A stretch of 64,000 nt of DNA from Streptomyces sp. NBRC 110035 (GTDB lineage Bacteria > Actinomycetota > Actinomycetes > Streptomycetales > Streptomycetaceae), in NCBI RefSeq assembly GCF_000829695.1, contig NZ_BBNN01000028.1, positions 62,001 through 126,000 of the forward strand, read 5' to 3'. This document shows positions 44,789 through 53,781 of this stretch, one piece after another. The position numbers and the translations under genes are program-made. Positions within the stretch are counted from its first letter, which is position 1; each line of letters begins with the position of its first letter. The notes under the pieces were generated by a model. It was not told the origin of the DNA, did no database searches, and saw nothing but the letters and a program-made list of their open reading frames with translations.

Positions 44789-46015
44789 GTGGCCGGTACC
44801 CGTTCCCAGAGCTCCGGGCTCCGCGCGCTACGGCCCGCGGCCTTCGGCGCGGACCCCGCCGGTGAGCGCATGGAGCGCATCCGCCGGTCCCCGCACTACC
44901 GGGACGGCGTGTTCCAGAATCCCCAAGGCCCCACCCGGCCCCGGCCCCCGGGCTCGTCCCGGGACCTGGCGAGGACCTACTTCGACAAGCGCACCCGGTC
45001 CCGCCGTGCCCCCCACCACACCCCGCCGGTGCACGCCACCACCCCCGCCGACCTGGCCCGCCCGCCGGCCTCCGGACTGCGGCTGACCTGGATGGGGCAC
45101 TCCAGTGTGCTCGTGGAGATCGACGGGCGGCGGGTGCTGTTCGACCCCGTGTGGGGCGAGCGCTGCTCCCCGTTCCCCTTCGTCGGCCCGAAGCGGCTGC
45201 ACCCGGTTCCTCTGCCGTTGGCCGCGCTCGGCCCGGTGGACGTCGTCGTGATCTCGCACGACCACTACGACCACCTGGACCTGCCCACCGTCAGGGCGCT
45301 GGCCGGCACGGACACGCTGTTCGCCGTGCCGCTCGGCGTGGGCGCCCATCTCGAGCACTGGGGTGTGTCCGCCGACCGGCTGCGCGAACTGGACTGGCAC
45401 GAGGCGACCGAGATCGGCGGACTCACCCTCACCGCCACCCCGGCCCGCCACTTCTGCGGCCGGGGCCTGCGCAACACGCAGCACACCCTGTGGGCCTCCT
45501 GGGCCGTCGCCGGCGGGGAACACCGCGTCTACCACAGCGGGGACACCGGTTACTTCGACGGCTTCAAGGACATCGGCGCCGCCCACGGCCCCTTCGACGC
45601 GACGATGATCCAGATCGGCGCGTACTCGGACTTCTGGCCCGAGGGGCAGCCGGACCCGAATCCGGGACCGGGTTCCTGGCCGGAGATCCACATGAACCCC
45701 GCCGAAGGCCTCCAGGCCCACCTCGACCTCCAGCGGGGCCGGACGGGCGGTGTCCTCCTGCCGATCCACTGGGGCACCTTCAACCTGGCACCGCATCCGT
45801 GGGCGGAGCCCGGCGAGTGGACGATGGCCGCGGCCGACGCGGTCGGGCAGCCCGCCGCCTTCCCCGTCCCGGGCCTGCCGTTCGAGCCCGCCGGTGAACT
45901 GCCGGCCGAGCCGTGGTGGCGGGGCGTGGGGCACGTCCCGGACCACAGGTGGCCGCTGCCCGACCCCGTCACGGTCTCATCCCCCGAGGAGCTGGGTCTG
46001 GTGCCGGAGGAATGA
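44789..46015 (+). CDS. Metallo-beta-lactamase-fold hydrolase (NAPE-PLD/UlaG-like)
   Basis: 408 aa. The metal-binding motif SHDHYDHLDLPT (HxHxDH variant) is near residue 155. WMGHSSVLVEIDGRRVLFDP marks the N-terminal strand pair, and the further ligands are in HSGDTGYFDGF and PIHWGTF. Best resemblance is to the group that includes N-acyl-phosphatidylethanolamine phospholipase D and outer-membrane romA-like proteins. A phospholipid substrate is possible but not shown. GTG 44789 follows TTGGAGG. A double hairpin terminates the gene downstream. Confidence 0.88.
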   Translation: MAGTRSQSSGLRALRPAAFGADPAGERMERIRRSPHYRDGVFQNPQGPTRPRPPGSSRDLARTYFDKRTRSRRAPHHTPPVHATTPADLARPPASGLRLTWMGHSSVLVEIDGRRVLFDPVWGERCSPFPFVGPKRLHPVPLPLAALGPVDVVVISHDHYDHLDLPTVRALAGTDTLFAVPLGVGAHLEHWGVSADRLRELDWHEATEIGGLTLTATPARHFCGRGLRNTQHTLWASWAVAGGEHRVYHSGDTGYFDGFKDIGAAHGPFDATMIQIGAYSDFWPEGQPDPNPGPGSWPEIHMNPAEGLQAHLDLQRGRTGGVLLPIHWGTFNLAPHPWAEPGEWTMAAADAVGQPAAFPVPGLPFEPAGELPAEPWWRGVGHVPDHRWPLPDPVTVSSPEELGLVPEE

Positions 46016-46103
46016 GCCTTGGCCTCGATCGCTACGTTGAGTGATGCTCCTGTGAGTGGCGCACGGCGTGCGGAGGGCCCCTGAGGGGGTCCCCGAGGTG
46101 GCG

Positions 46104-46162
46104 TCCGGCCGGGGGCCGGAAGAAAACGAGAGGGCCGGGGAGCTGCGAGCTCCCCGGCCCTC
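46104..46162 (+). terminator. Tandem terminator hairpins
   Basis: First hairpin 46104-46120 (7-bp stem, 3-nt loop), second 46130-46162 (perfect 15-bp stem, 3-nt loop) separated by an A-rich spacer. They end the hydrolase transcript and insulate the conservon. Confidence 0.8.
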
Positions 46163-46479
46163 GGCGCTTCCTGTTGACCGTATCCGAGCAGGTCGGATCG
46201 AGTGATGGCCGCTCTTTGGCGAGTGAGTGACGGGTTTATCGGTCTGTCGTACGAAGCCTCATACCAGAGCGGGACGCTGTCCGTGTGAGTTTGTCAACTG
46301 ACCACCGCACGTGATGCGGTGGCGACTACGGTGAGTGCCGGTCGGGTGACGCATGGCCGACGCCCTCGGCCTTCCGAGGCGCCCCCCGACCGGTACGGCG
46401 ACACCGCGACGACACCCGTCGCTCGGCGCACCGCCCCACGGGGTCGCGCCCATCGGAATCAGGGAGCGGGGACCGGTAC
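46163..46479. promoter_or_regulatory. Upstream region of the conservon, with an 8-bp palindrome
   Basis: No gene seen. A lower-GC pocket 46180-46300 is the likely promoter zone. A perfect inverted repeat, CCACCGCA-5-TGCGGTGG (46302-46322), is a candidate operator about 160 bp before the annotated cvnA start. Confidence 0.4.
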
Positions 46480-49101
46480 GTGCAGGCAGAAGGCGGAGGC
46501 GGACGAGGGAGAGGCCGGGGTGACACACCCCGACGCCCGGGCCCGGCCGGCGCCTCGGGCGTGACCGGTGTGCCGAGCGCGCCTGCCGGGTCGCAGGAAG
46601 CCGCGGGTGCCCCGGACGGCCCGCCGGCCGGCCCGCGCGCCGGTGCCGGCAACGGGCGTACGTCCGCACCGCTCGGCGGCGGGCCGCGCGGCGCGCGGAA
46701 CCGCTCCCGCCCGCCCGGCGGCCGTGGCGCCGGGCGCTCACCCGGCACCCAGGACCGACGGAGCAGTTCGAGGACGCCCATGCCCGACCCCCTCCCTCCC
46801 GCCGGTCCTCCCTCCCGCACGGACCGGCGGGAGGGAGGACGGCACGGACGCCCGCCCTCCCGGCCCGCCCCCGCGCCCCCCGAGGCACAGACAAGACCCC
46901 AGTTGCTGCGGCTGGCCGTCCTGCCGCCCGTGGCGGTCGCCCTCAGCGCCTGTGCCGCCGTGATCTTCATCATCCGCTCCACCGGCACACGGCCGGACGC
47001 GCCCCTGTGGGGCGTGCTCGGCGGCGCGGTGTCGGTGGCTCTCGCCGGCATCGTCATCGCGGCCGTCGCAGCCGACCGCGCGGCGCGGTCCGTGCACGAC
47101 CGTGTCGAGGGCCTGCGCCGGAGCACGGCCCGGCACGAGGCCGACCTGCGCGCCCTCGTGGACACCCTGCGACGCGGCGACGGCCCGCCCCCGCCCCCGC
47201 GCACGCAGCCGGGCAGAACGCCGGGGGACGCCGACGCGTTCGACCGGCTCGCCGCAGACCTGTCCCGGTCCCACGACAGCGCCGTCACCGCCGTCGTCCA
47301 GGCGTCCCGGCTCTCCAGCCAGGCGGGCAGCGAACAGAAGCTCGAGGTGTTCGTCAACCTGGCCCGGCGTCTGCAGTCCCTGGTGCACCGCGAGATCTCC
47401 CTCCTCGACGAGATGGAGAACGAGATCGAGGACCCCGACCTGCTCAAGGGCCTCTTCCAGGTCGACCATCTCGCCACCCGCATCCGCCGCCACGCCGAGA
47501 ACCTCGCCGTCCTCGGCGGGGCCGTCTCCCGGCGGCAGTGGAGCCACCCGGTCTCCATGACCGAGGTGCTGCGCTCGGCCATCGCCGAGGTCGAGCAGTA
47601 CTCACGGGTCAAACTGGTGCCGCCGATCGACGGCACCCTGCGCGGGCACGCCGTCGCCGACGTCATCCACCTGCTCGCCGAACTCGTCGAGAACGCCACG
47701 CTGTACTCCGCCCCGCACACCCAGGTGCTGCTGCGCGCCGGTCTCGTCACCTCCGGGCTCGCCGTCGAGGTCGAGGACCGCGGACTCGGTATGCCCGTGG
47801 GCGAGCAGGACCGGATGAACGCCCTGCTCGCCGACCCCGACCAGGTCAATGTCGCCAGCCTGCTGGCCGACGGGCGCATCGGCCTGTACGTGGTCTCGCA
47901 GCTCGCGCGGCGGCACGGCATCCGGGTCCGGCTCCAGAACAACATCTACGGCGGAGTGCAGGCCGTGCTCGTGGTGCCGCAGGCACTGCTCGGCGCCGAG
48001 CAGTGGTCCGCGGAACACGGTGGCGGGCCGGCACACCGGTCCGCGCCGGCCGTCCCCGCGCCTGGCAGCGTCCCGCCGGCCGGTACCGCCGGGCACGGGA
48101 ACGGACAGTGGCAGACCGGCCCGCGGACCGGCCCCGATCCGTACGCCGACGTCACCGGCCCGCGGACCGGCCCCGACGTGTGGACGGGACACGACGCACG
48201 GACCGACCCCGATGCGTGGACGGGACCCGATGCGCGGACCGGCCTCGTGCAGCAGACCGGATCCGGCCCACCGGCGGGGTACGGAAGCGAGACGTCCCTC
48301 CCCCCGGTGCCGTCCTCCGCCGTGCCGTCGGCGCGGCGCCACGACCACATCCCCGCCCCCGCCCCGGCGGCCCCCGACGGCGCGGCGCCGCCCCTGCCGC
48401 TGCGCGGTGCCCGCGCGGTGCGGCCCCATCCGGCCGAGGCCGTGCCCGGGGTCACCCCGGACGACCGGCAGACACTCGAGGGGAGCGGGACCGGGACCGC
48501 CCCCCTCACCCCACGCAACACCACGGTGCGCGGCACCACGGGCAGGCCCCACCTGCCCCGCCGCCGTGCCCAGGAACACCTGGTGCCCCAGCTCCGCGAC
48601 GGTCCCACGCCGCGTCAGGACACCGAGCACGTCGTCGGGCACGATCCCCACCTGATGGCGGCCTTCCGGCGGGGGGTCAGCCTCGCCGAAACCCAACAGT
48701 CCATGGAGACGGGCCCCATGGGCAGCGAGGACACGGACCGGGGCGACCTGCGCCGTGACGGCACGGCCGACGACCCCATGGCGGGCGGCCACACGACGGG
48801 CGACCTCATGGCGCCCCTGCCCGGACTGCCGTCGTCGCCCATGGGGGAGCGGCCCGGTCCCACCGCCCACCCGACGGACACCCACCCCGTCGACCCCCAC
48901 TACGTGGACGCCCGCCTCATGGGACCGTCCCACGGCATCACGGCTCACACGACGGAGTCCCCCACCACGGAGTCCCACCCCGCCGACGCGCGTCCCCCGC
49001 ACGCGGCAGTCCAGGAAGCACGCGGTGCCCGCGACGGCGTGTCCGCGCCCCCCACCGACCACCCCACCGCACGGCACGACGGGAGCGCACCCCCCGGATG
49101 A
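46480..49101 (+). CDS. cvnA: Conservon sensor histidine kinase CvnA
   Basis: 873 aa. A Gly/Pro/Arg-rich N-terminus is followed by two membrane segments near residues 146-190. The dimerisation/His region is VDHLATRIRRHAENLAVLGG, and the GHKL ATPase has N-box ELVENATLYSA and G-box EVEDRGLGM. A disordered C-terminal half of about 370 residues follows, including GPxTGPD-type repeats (about 48110-48250 in DNA) and many HTTxSHPxD-type fragments. CvnA-type kinases associate with CvnB-D in a membrane complex compared to a G-protein-coupled receptor. GTG 46480 gives the longest frame; ATG 46780 has a better GAGGA site and is a serious alternative. Confidence 0.88.
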   Translation: MQAEGGGGRGRGRGDTPRRPGPAGASGVTGVPSAPAGSQEAAGAPDGPPAGPRAGAGNGRTSAPLGGGPRGARNRSRPPGGRGAGRSPGTQDRRSSSRTPMPDPLPPAGPPSRTDRREGGRHGRPPSRPAPAPPEAQTRPQLLRLAVLPPVAVALSACAAVIFIIRSTGTRPDAPLWGVLGGAVSVALAGIVIAAVAADRAARSVHDRVEGLRRSTARHEADLRALVDTLRRGDGPPPPPRTQPGRTPGDADAFDRLAADLSRSHDSAVTAVVQASRLSSQAGSEQKLEVFVNLARRLQSLVHREISLLDEMENEIEDPDLLKGLFQVDHLATRIRRHAENLAVLGGAVSRRQWSHPVSMTEVLRSAIAEVEQYSRVKLVPPIDGTLRGHAVADVIHLLAELVENATLYSAPHTQVLLRAGLVTSGLAVEVEDRGLGMPVGEQDRMNALLADPDQVNVASLLADGRIGLYVVSQLARRHGIRVRLQNNIYGGVQAVLVVPQALLGAEQWSAEHGGGPAHRSAPAVPAPGSVPPAGTAGHGNGQWQTGPRTGPDPYADVTGPRTGPDVWTGHDARTDPDAWTGPDARTGLVQQTGSGPPAGYGSETSLPPVPSSAVPSARRHDHIPAPAPAAPDGAAPPLPLRGARAVRPHPAEAVPGVTPDDRQTLEGSGTGTAPLTPRNTTVRGTTGRPHLPRRRAQEHLVPQLRDGPTPRQDTEHVVGHDPHLMAAFRRGVSLAETQQSMETGPMGSEDTDRGDLRRDGTADDPMAGGHTTGDLMAPLPGLPSSPMGERPGPTAHPTDTHPVDPHYVDARLMGPSHGITAHTTESPTTESHPADARPPHAAVQEARGARDGVSAPPTDHPTARHDGSAPPG

Positions 49102-49202
49102 GCATGCCCGCACCCTCCACCCCCTGCCGGGCCCCCACCTCCCCGCCCGTCCCCGCACCCAGCGCTCCCGCAGACCTTCGTACCCCAAGGAGTCCATCCA
49201 CC

Positions 49203-49637
49203 ATGGCGAGCGATGCGCCGACCGCCCACGTTTCCGATCTCGACTGGCTGATGAGCGGCCTCGTGCAACGGGTGCCGCACACCTCCAGCGCCGTGCTGCT
49301 CTCCTGCGACGGGCTGGTGAAGTCCGTGCACGGTCTCGACGCGGACAGCGCCGACCACATGGCAGCCCTGGCCTCCGGCCTCTACTCCCTCGGCCGCAGC
49401 GCCGGCATCCGCTTCGGCGAGGGCGGCGACGTCCGCCAGGTCGTCGTCGAGCTCGACTCGATGCTGCTGTTCGTCTCCACCGCCGGCTCCGGCACCTGCC
49501 TCGCCGTACTGGCCGGTCGCGAGGCCGACGCGGCGGTGCTCGGCTACGAGATGGCCATGCTGGTCAAGAGTGTGAGGCCGTACCTGGTGACCGCCCCCCG
49601 GCAGCCCGCCGTCGAGCCGCGGGCGATGAGGCCTTGA
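49203..49637 (+). CDS. cvnB: Conservon roadblock/LC7 protein CvnB
   Basis: 144 aa. Roadblock/LC7 fold: DLDWLMSGLVQRVPHTSSAVLLSCDGL at the start (read in pieces), then MAALASGLYSLGRSAG and ELDSMLLFVSTAGSGTCLAVLA. Such proteins act as activators or regulators of the paired small GTPase (CvnD). ATG 49203 with AAGGAG ten bases upstream; the frame opening at 49098 is a non-conserved extension. Overlaps the cvnC region by a TTGA junction. Confidence 0.93.
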   Translation: MASDAPTAHVSDLDWLMSGLVQRVPHTSSAVLLSCDGLVKSVHGLDADSADHMAALASGLYSLGRSAGIRFGEGGDVRQVVVELDSMLLFVSTAGSGTCLAVLAGREADAAVLGYEMAMLVKSVRPYLVTAPRQPAVEPRAMRP

Positions 49638-49639
49638 AC

Positions 49640-50011
49640 GTGACGACGGCCGGTGACGGCCCCTGGCTGGACGACGCGGCCGGGCGGCTGGTGCGCCCCT
49701 TCACCGTCAGCGACGGCCGCACCCGCCCCACCGTCGAACTCGACCTGATGTCACAGGTGATGGCCACCGGGGCCGCCCCCTTCGGCTACCTCGGCCCCGA
49801 GCACACGCAGGCACTCGAACTGTGCCGCGCGCCCCTCCCGGTCGCCGAGGTGGCCGCCCACCTCAAGCTGCCGCTGGCCGTCACCAAGGTGCTGCTGGCG
49901 GACCTCGTCGACAGCGGAGGCCTCACCACCAAGCCCCCCGTGTTCGACCACAACCCGACGGACCGGGCCCTTCTGGAGGCAGTGCTCGATGGACTACGAC
50001 GACAGCTCTGA
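49640..50011 (+). CDS. cvnC: Conservon DUF742 protein CvnC
   Basis: 123 aa. DUF742 features: RLVRPFTVSDGRTRPT near the N-terminus, HTQALELCRAPLPVAEVAAHL and KLPLAVTKVLLADLVDSGGL, a winged-helix-like domain. GTG 49640 is used; TTG 49634, overlapping the cvnB stop, is the alternative. Overlaps cvnD by 23 bp. The family role within the Cvn complex is not established. Confidence 0.92.
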   Translation: MTTAGDGPWLDDAAGRLVRPFTVSDGRTRPTVELDLMSQVMATGAAPFGYLGPEHTQALELCRAPLPVAEVAAHLKLPLAVTKVLLADLVDSGGLTTKPPVFDHNPTDRALLEAVLDGLRRQL

Positions 50012-50606
50012 CCGCGGCTCCGCCGCCGACGTGTTCCCCACCGCGCTCAAGATCCTCGTGGCGGGCGGGTTCGGTGTGGGCAAGACCACCTTCGTCGGCG
50101 CGGTCAGCGAGATCGCGCCGCTCAGCACGGAGGAACTGCTCACCACGGTCGGCGCCGCCACCGACCGGCTCGACGGCATCGAGAACAAGGTCGAGACAAC
50201 CGTGGCGATGGACTTCGGCCGCATCACCCTGGACCAGGAACATGTGCTCTACCTGTTCGGCACACCGGGCCAGGAACGCTTCTGGTTCATGTGGGACGAA
50301 CTCTGCGAGGGCGCCCTCGGCGCGGTGATCATCGCCGACACCCGGCGCCTGGAGGAGTGCTTCGCCGCCGTCGACTTCTTCGAGCAACGCGGCCTCGGCT
50401 TCATCGTCGCCGTCAACGAGTTCGACGGCGCCTTCCGCTACGACCCCCAGGAGGTGCGCGCCGCCCTGGACCTGCCGGGCGGGATCCCCGTCGTGTGCTG
50501 CGACGCCCGGATCTCCAACTCGGGCGTCCAGACCCTGCTGACCCTGGTCCGCCATCTCATCGCCCACGCCCCGGCCCCCGCGACGGGGTACCGCGCCCAC
50601 AGGTGA
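49989..50606 (+). CDS. cvnD: Conservon small GTPase CvnD
   Basis: 205 aa. P-loop GGFGVGKTTF (about residues 27-36), switch/G3-like LFGTPGQERFWFMW and G4-like VAVNEFDG: a Ras/MglA-like NTPase. In conservons it cycles GTP/GDP under control of CvnA and CvnB. ATG 49989 lies 23 bp inside cvnC, typical of these operons. Confidence 0.95.
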   Translation: MDYDDSSDRGSAADVFPTALKILVAGGFGVGKTTFVGAVSEIAPLSTEELLTTVGAATDRLDGIENKVETTVAMDFGRITLDQEHVLYLFGTPGQERFWFMWDELCEGALGAVIIADTRRLEECFAAVDFFEQRGLGFIVAVNEFDGAFRYDPQEVRAALDLPGGIPVVCCDARISNSGVQTLLTLVRHLIAHAPAPATGYRAHR

Positions 50607-50663
50607 TCACCGCACACCACGGAGCCCGTATATGACATGTGCCCACATCCGGGGAGCCCGCCC

Positions 50664-51239
50664 ATGAGCTACGACCCGCCGCGTCCGGCCGGTCGTCTGC
50701 TGCTCACCCCCGAGGACAAGGAAGCCCCGGCCCGCATCGAGCGACTGCGCCGGCTGGGGCTGGGCGAGCGCCCCGAACCCACGCTCGACGCCTTCGCGTA
50801 CGGCCTCTCCGAACTCACGGGAGCGGTGTACGCCATGGTCAACTTCCTGGGGGAGGAGGGACAGTTCTTCGCCGGGCTGCACACCCCGGCGGTCGCCCCC
50901 GCCGTCCGCGGCGACGGCACCGGCGCCCTGCTGGGCCGGTCGCTGCCCCGCGACCACGGCTTCTGCCCCCATGTGGTGGCCCGCCGCAAGGCGCTGGCCC
51001 TGGGGGACGTGAGCGACTACCCGCGGTTCGCGGGCAACCCGGTCGTCGACGAGTTCGGGGTGCGCTCCTACCTGGGTGCCCCGCTCATCGACAGCACCGG
51101 CACGGTGCTGGGCACCGTCTCGGTCTCCGACACCCGGCCGCGGGCCTGGGGGCAGGAAGGGCTCGCCGCCATCAAGGAACGGGCCGCCGATCTCGTCGTA
51201 CGGCTCGAGCGCGGGGAGAGACACGGACTGCCCTTCTGA
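50664..51239 (+). CDS. GAF-domain protein linked to the conservon
   Basis: 191 aa. A GAF domain spans about residues 35-170 (SELTGAVYAMVNFLGEEGQFFAGLH; RDHGFCPHVVARRKALALGDV; VRSYLGAPLIDSTGTVLGTVSV). There is no HTH, kinase or EAL/GGDEF domain, so it is a free-standing ligand sensor. Only 57 bp after cvnD with its own GGGGAG site, so it is probably part of the conservon operon. The cytochrome P450 gene that often ends such clusters is absent here. Confidence 0.88.
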   Translation: MSYDPPRPAGRLLLTPEDKEAPARIERLRRLGLGERPEPTLDAFAYGLSELTGAVYAMVNFLGEEGQFFAGLHTPAVAPAVRGDGTGALLGRSLPRDHGFCPHVVARRKALALGDVSDYPRFAGNPVVDEFGVRSYLGAPLIDSTGTVLGTVSVSDTRPRAWGQEGLAAIKERAADLVVRLERGERHGLPF

Positions 51240-51456
51240 CACCGCGGAGACGGACCTGCTTCCTCGAGCCCACGGACGCGGTGTGCTGCCGCCGAAGGAG
51301 TGACGGCGTGAAGGAAAGCTGTGGCCGTGCTTAAGAAATCCTCGATGGACCGGTGAGGGTGTCGTACGGCAGATTGCAGTGCGATCCCCATCCCGCTTCC
51401 GGCCGGGGCTGCTCCGGCATGCCCGGAGCCGGGACTCACCCCGAGGAGCCGTGGCG

Positions 51457-52485
51457 TTGAAGGCGCTCGTCAAGGACAAGGCCGAACCCGGGCTGTGGCT
51501 CGCGGACGTCCCGGAGCCGGCCGTCGGCCCCGGCGAGGTACTCATCAAGGTGCTGCGCACCGGCATCTGCGGTACCGACCTGCACATCCGTGCCTGGGAC
51601 GGCTGGGCCCGGCAGACGATCAGCACCCCGCTGGTCCTCGGGCACGAGTTCGTCGGCGAGGTCGTCGAGACCGGCCGGGACGTCGGCGAGATCAAGACCG
51701 GTGACCGGGTCAGCGGCGAGGGCCACCTGGTGTGCGGCAAGTGCCGCAACTGCCAGGCCGGACGGCGGCACCTGTGCCGTGCCACCATCGGCCTCGGCGT
51801 CGGCCGCGACGGCGCGTTCGCCGAGTACGTCACCCTGCCCGCGGCCAACGTCTGGGTGCACCGCGTCCCCGTCGACCTCGATGTCGCCGCGATCTTCGAC
51901 CCGTTCGGCAACGCCGTGCACACCGCGCTGTCCTTCCCCCTCGTCGGCGAGGACGTCCTGATCACCGGTGCCGGACCGATCGGCCTGATGGCCGCCGCGG
52001 TGGCCCGGCACGCCGGCGCCCGGCACGTCATGATCACCGACGTCAGCGAGGAGCGGCTGGAACTCGCCCGCAAGATCGGTGTGAGCCTGGCGCTGAACGT
52101 GCGGGACTCGGCGATCGCCGACGGGCAGCACCTCCTCGGCCTGCGCGAGGGCTTCGACATCGGCCTCGAGATGTCCGGCCGGCCCGAGGCGCTGCGCGAC
52201 ATGATCGCCAACATGACCCACGGCGGCCGGATCGCGATGCTCGGGCTGCCGGCCGAGGAGTTCCCGGTCGACTGGTCCCGGATCGTCACCTCGATGATCA
52301 CCCTCAAGGGGATCTACGGCCGTGAGATGTTCGAGACCTGGTACGCCATGTCGGTGCTCCTCGAAGGCGGCCTGGACCTCGCCCCCGTGATCACCGGCCG
52401 GTACTCCCACCGCGACTTCGAGGCGGCCTTCGAGGACGCGGCGAGCGGCCGCAGCGGAAAAATCATCCTCGACTGGACGGCGTAG
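51457..52485 (+). CDS. tdh: L-threonine 3-dehydrogenase
   Basis: 342 aa, the canonical length when read from TTG 51457 (KALVKDKAEPGLWL follows the start; GAGGAG lies 8 bases upstream). Zinc-dependent MDR family: catalytic-site TGICGTDLHI and LGHEFVGEV, structural-Zn CGKCRNCQAGRRHLC, NAD motif ITGAGPIGLMAAAV. It oxidises threonine to 2-amino-3-ketobutyrate, which Kbl (next gene) splits to glycine and acetyl-CoA. GTG 51451 sits too close to the Shine-Dalgarno to be likely. Confidence 0.96.
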   Translation: MKALVKDKAEPGLWLADVPEPAVGPGEVLIKVLRTGICGTDLHIRAWDGWARQTISTPLVLGHEFVGEVVETGRDVGEIKTGDRVSGEGHLVCGKCRNCQAGRRHLCRATIGLGVGRDGAFAEYVTLPAANVWVHRVPVDLDVAAIFDPFGNAVHTALSFPLVGEDVLITGAGPIGLMAAAVARHAGARHVMITDVSEERLELARKIGVSLALNVRDSAIADGQHLLGLREGFDIGLEMSGRPEALRDMIANMTHGGRIAMLGLPAEEFPVDWSRIVTSMITLKGIYGREMFETWYAMSVLLEGGLDLAPVITGRYSHRDFEAAFEDAASGRSGKIILDWTA

Positions 52486-52568
52486 GGCCTGGTGCGCCGC
52501 GGCGCACACCCCGCGCCGTCCTCGGCACCCTCTTCCCCCCTTCCGCGAGCACTTTCAGGAGCTTTCCG

Positions 52569-53768
52569 ATGTTCGACTCCGTGCGCGACGACCTCCGCAC
52601 CACCCTCGACGAGATCCGCGCCGCCGGACTGCACAAGCCCGAGCGCGTGATCGGCACCCCGCAGTCCGCCACGGTGAACGTCACCGCGGGCGGCCGGCCC
52701 GGTGAGGTCCTCAACTTCTGCGCCAACAACTACCTCGGCCTCGCCGACCACCCCGAGGTGCTCGCCGCCGCCCACGAGGCCCTCGACCGCTGGGGCTACG
52801 GCATGGCCTCGGTGCGCTTCATCTGCGGCACGCAGGAGGTGCACAAGGACCTGGAGGCGCGGCTGTCGGCGTTCCTCGGCCAGGAGGACACGATCCTCTA
52901 CTCGTCCTGCTTCGACGCCAACGGCGGCGTGTTCGAGACGCTGCTCGGCGCGCAGGACGCGGTGATCTCCGACGCGCTGAACCACGCGTCGATCATCGAC
53001 GGCATCCGGCTGTCCAAGGCCCGCCGCTTCCGCTACGCCAACCGAGACATGGCCGACCTGGAACGCCAGTTGAAGGAGGCCACCGAGGGCGGGGCGCGCC
53101 GCAAGCTGATCGTCACCGACGGCGTCTTCTCCATGGACGGCCATGTCGCGCCGCTGGCCGAGATCTGCGACCTCGCCGAACGGCACGACGCCATGGTCAT
53201 GGTCGACGACTCGCACGCCGTGGGCTTCGTCGGACCCGGCGGACGCGGCACGCCCGAACTGCACGGCGTCATGGACCGCGTCGACATCCTCACCGGCACC
53301 CTCGGCAAGGCACTCGGCGGCGCCTCCGGCGGCTATGTCGCCGCCCGTGCGGAGATCGTCGCCCTGCTGCGCCAGCGCTCCCGGCCGTACCTGTTCTCGA
53401 ACACGCTCGCCCCGGTGATCGCCGCGGCCTCGCTGAAGGTCCTCGACCTGCTGGAGTCCGCCGACGACCTGCGGGTCCGGCTGGCCGAGAACACCGCCCT
53501 GTTCCGCCGCCGGATGACCGAGGAGGGATTCGACATCCTCCCCGGCGACCACCCCATCGCCCCGGTGATGATCGGCGACGCGTCCCGCGCGGGACGCCTG
53601 GCGGAGCTGCTGCTGGAGCGCGGTGTCTACGTGATCGGCTTCTCCTACCCCGTGGTGCCCGAGGGGCAGGCCCGGATCCGGGTCCAGCTGTCCGCCGCGC
53701 ACTCGGCCGGGGACGTGAACCGCGTGGTTGAGGCCTTCGTGGCGGCGCGGGCGGAGCTCGACGCCTGA
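52569..53768 (+). CDS. kbl: 2-amino-3-ketobutyrate CoA ligase (glycine C-acetyltransferase)
   Basis: 399 aa, usual length. PLP-dependent alpha-oxoamine synthase: Lys motif LTGTLGKALGGASGG, DDSHAVGFVG, FCANNYLGLADHPE. It cleaves 2-amino-3-ketobutyrate with CoA to glycine and acetyl-CoA, the second step after Tdh. ATG 52569, 83 bp after tdh, with TTTCAGGAGC upstream. Followed 13 bp later by a LysR gene in the same direction. Confidence 0.97.
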   Translation: MFDSVRDDLRTTLDEIRAAGLHKPERVIGTPQSATVNVTAGGRPGEVLNFCANNYLGLADHPEVLAAAHEALDRWGYGMASVRFICGTQEVHKDLEARLSAFLGQEDTILYSSCFDANGGVFETLLGAQDAVISDALNHASIIDGIRLSKARRFRYANRDMADLERQLKEATEGGARRKLIVTDGVFSMDGHVAPLAEICDLAERHDAMVMVDDSHAVGFVGPGGRGTPELHGVMDRVDILTGTLGKALGGASGGYVAARAEIVALLRQRSRPYLFSNTLAPVIAAASLKVLDLLESADDLRVRLAENTALFRRRMTEEGFDILPGDHPIAPVMIGDASRAGRLAELLLERGVYVIGFSYPVVPEGQARIRVQLSAAHSAGDVNRVVEAFVAARAELDA

Positions 53769-53781
53769 GAGAATCGGTTGC

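Noticed and set aside
46480..46779. Using ATG 46780 as the only start for cvnA
   Set aside because: It has a better ribosome-binding site, but the upstream in-frame sequence resembles N-termini I recall for other CvnA proteins, so I kept 46480 and noted the doubt.
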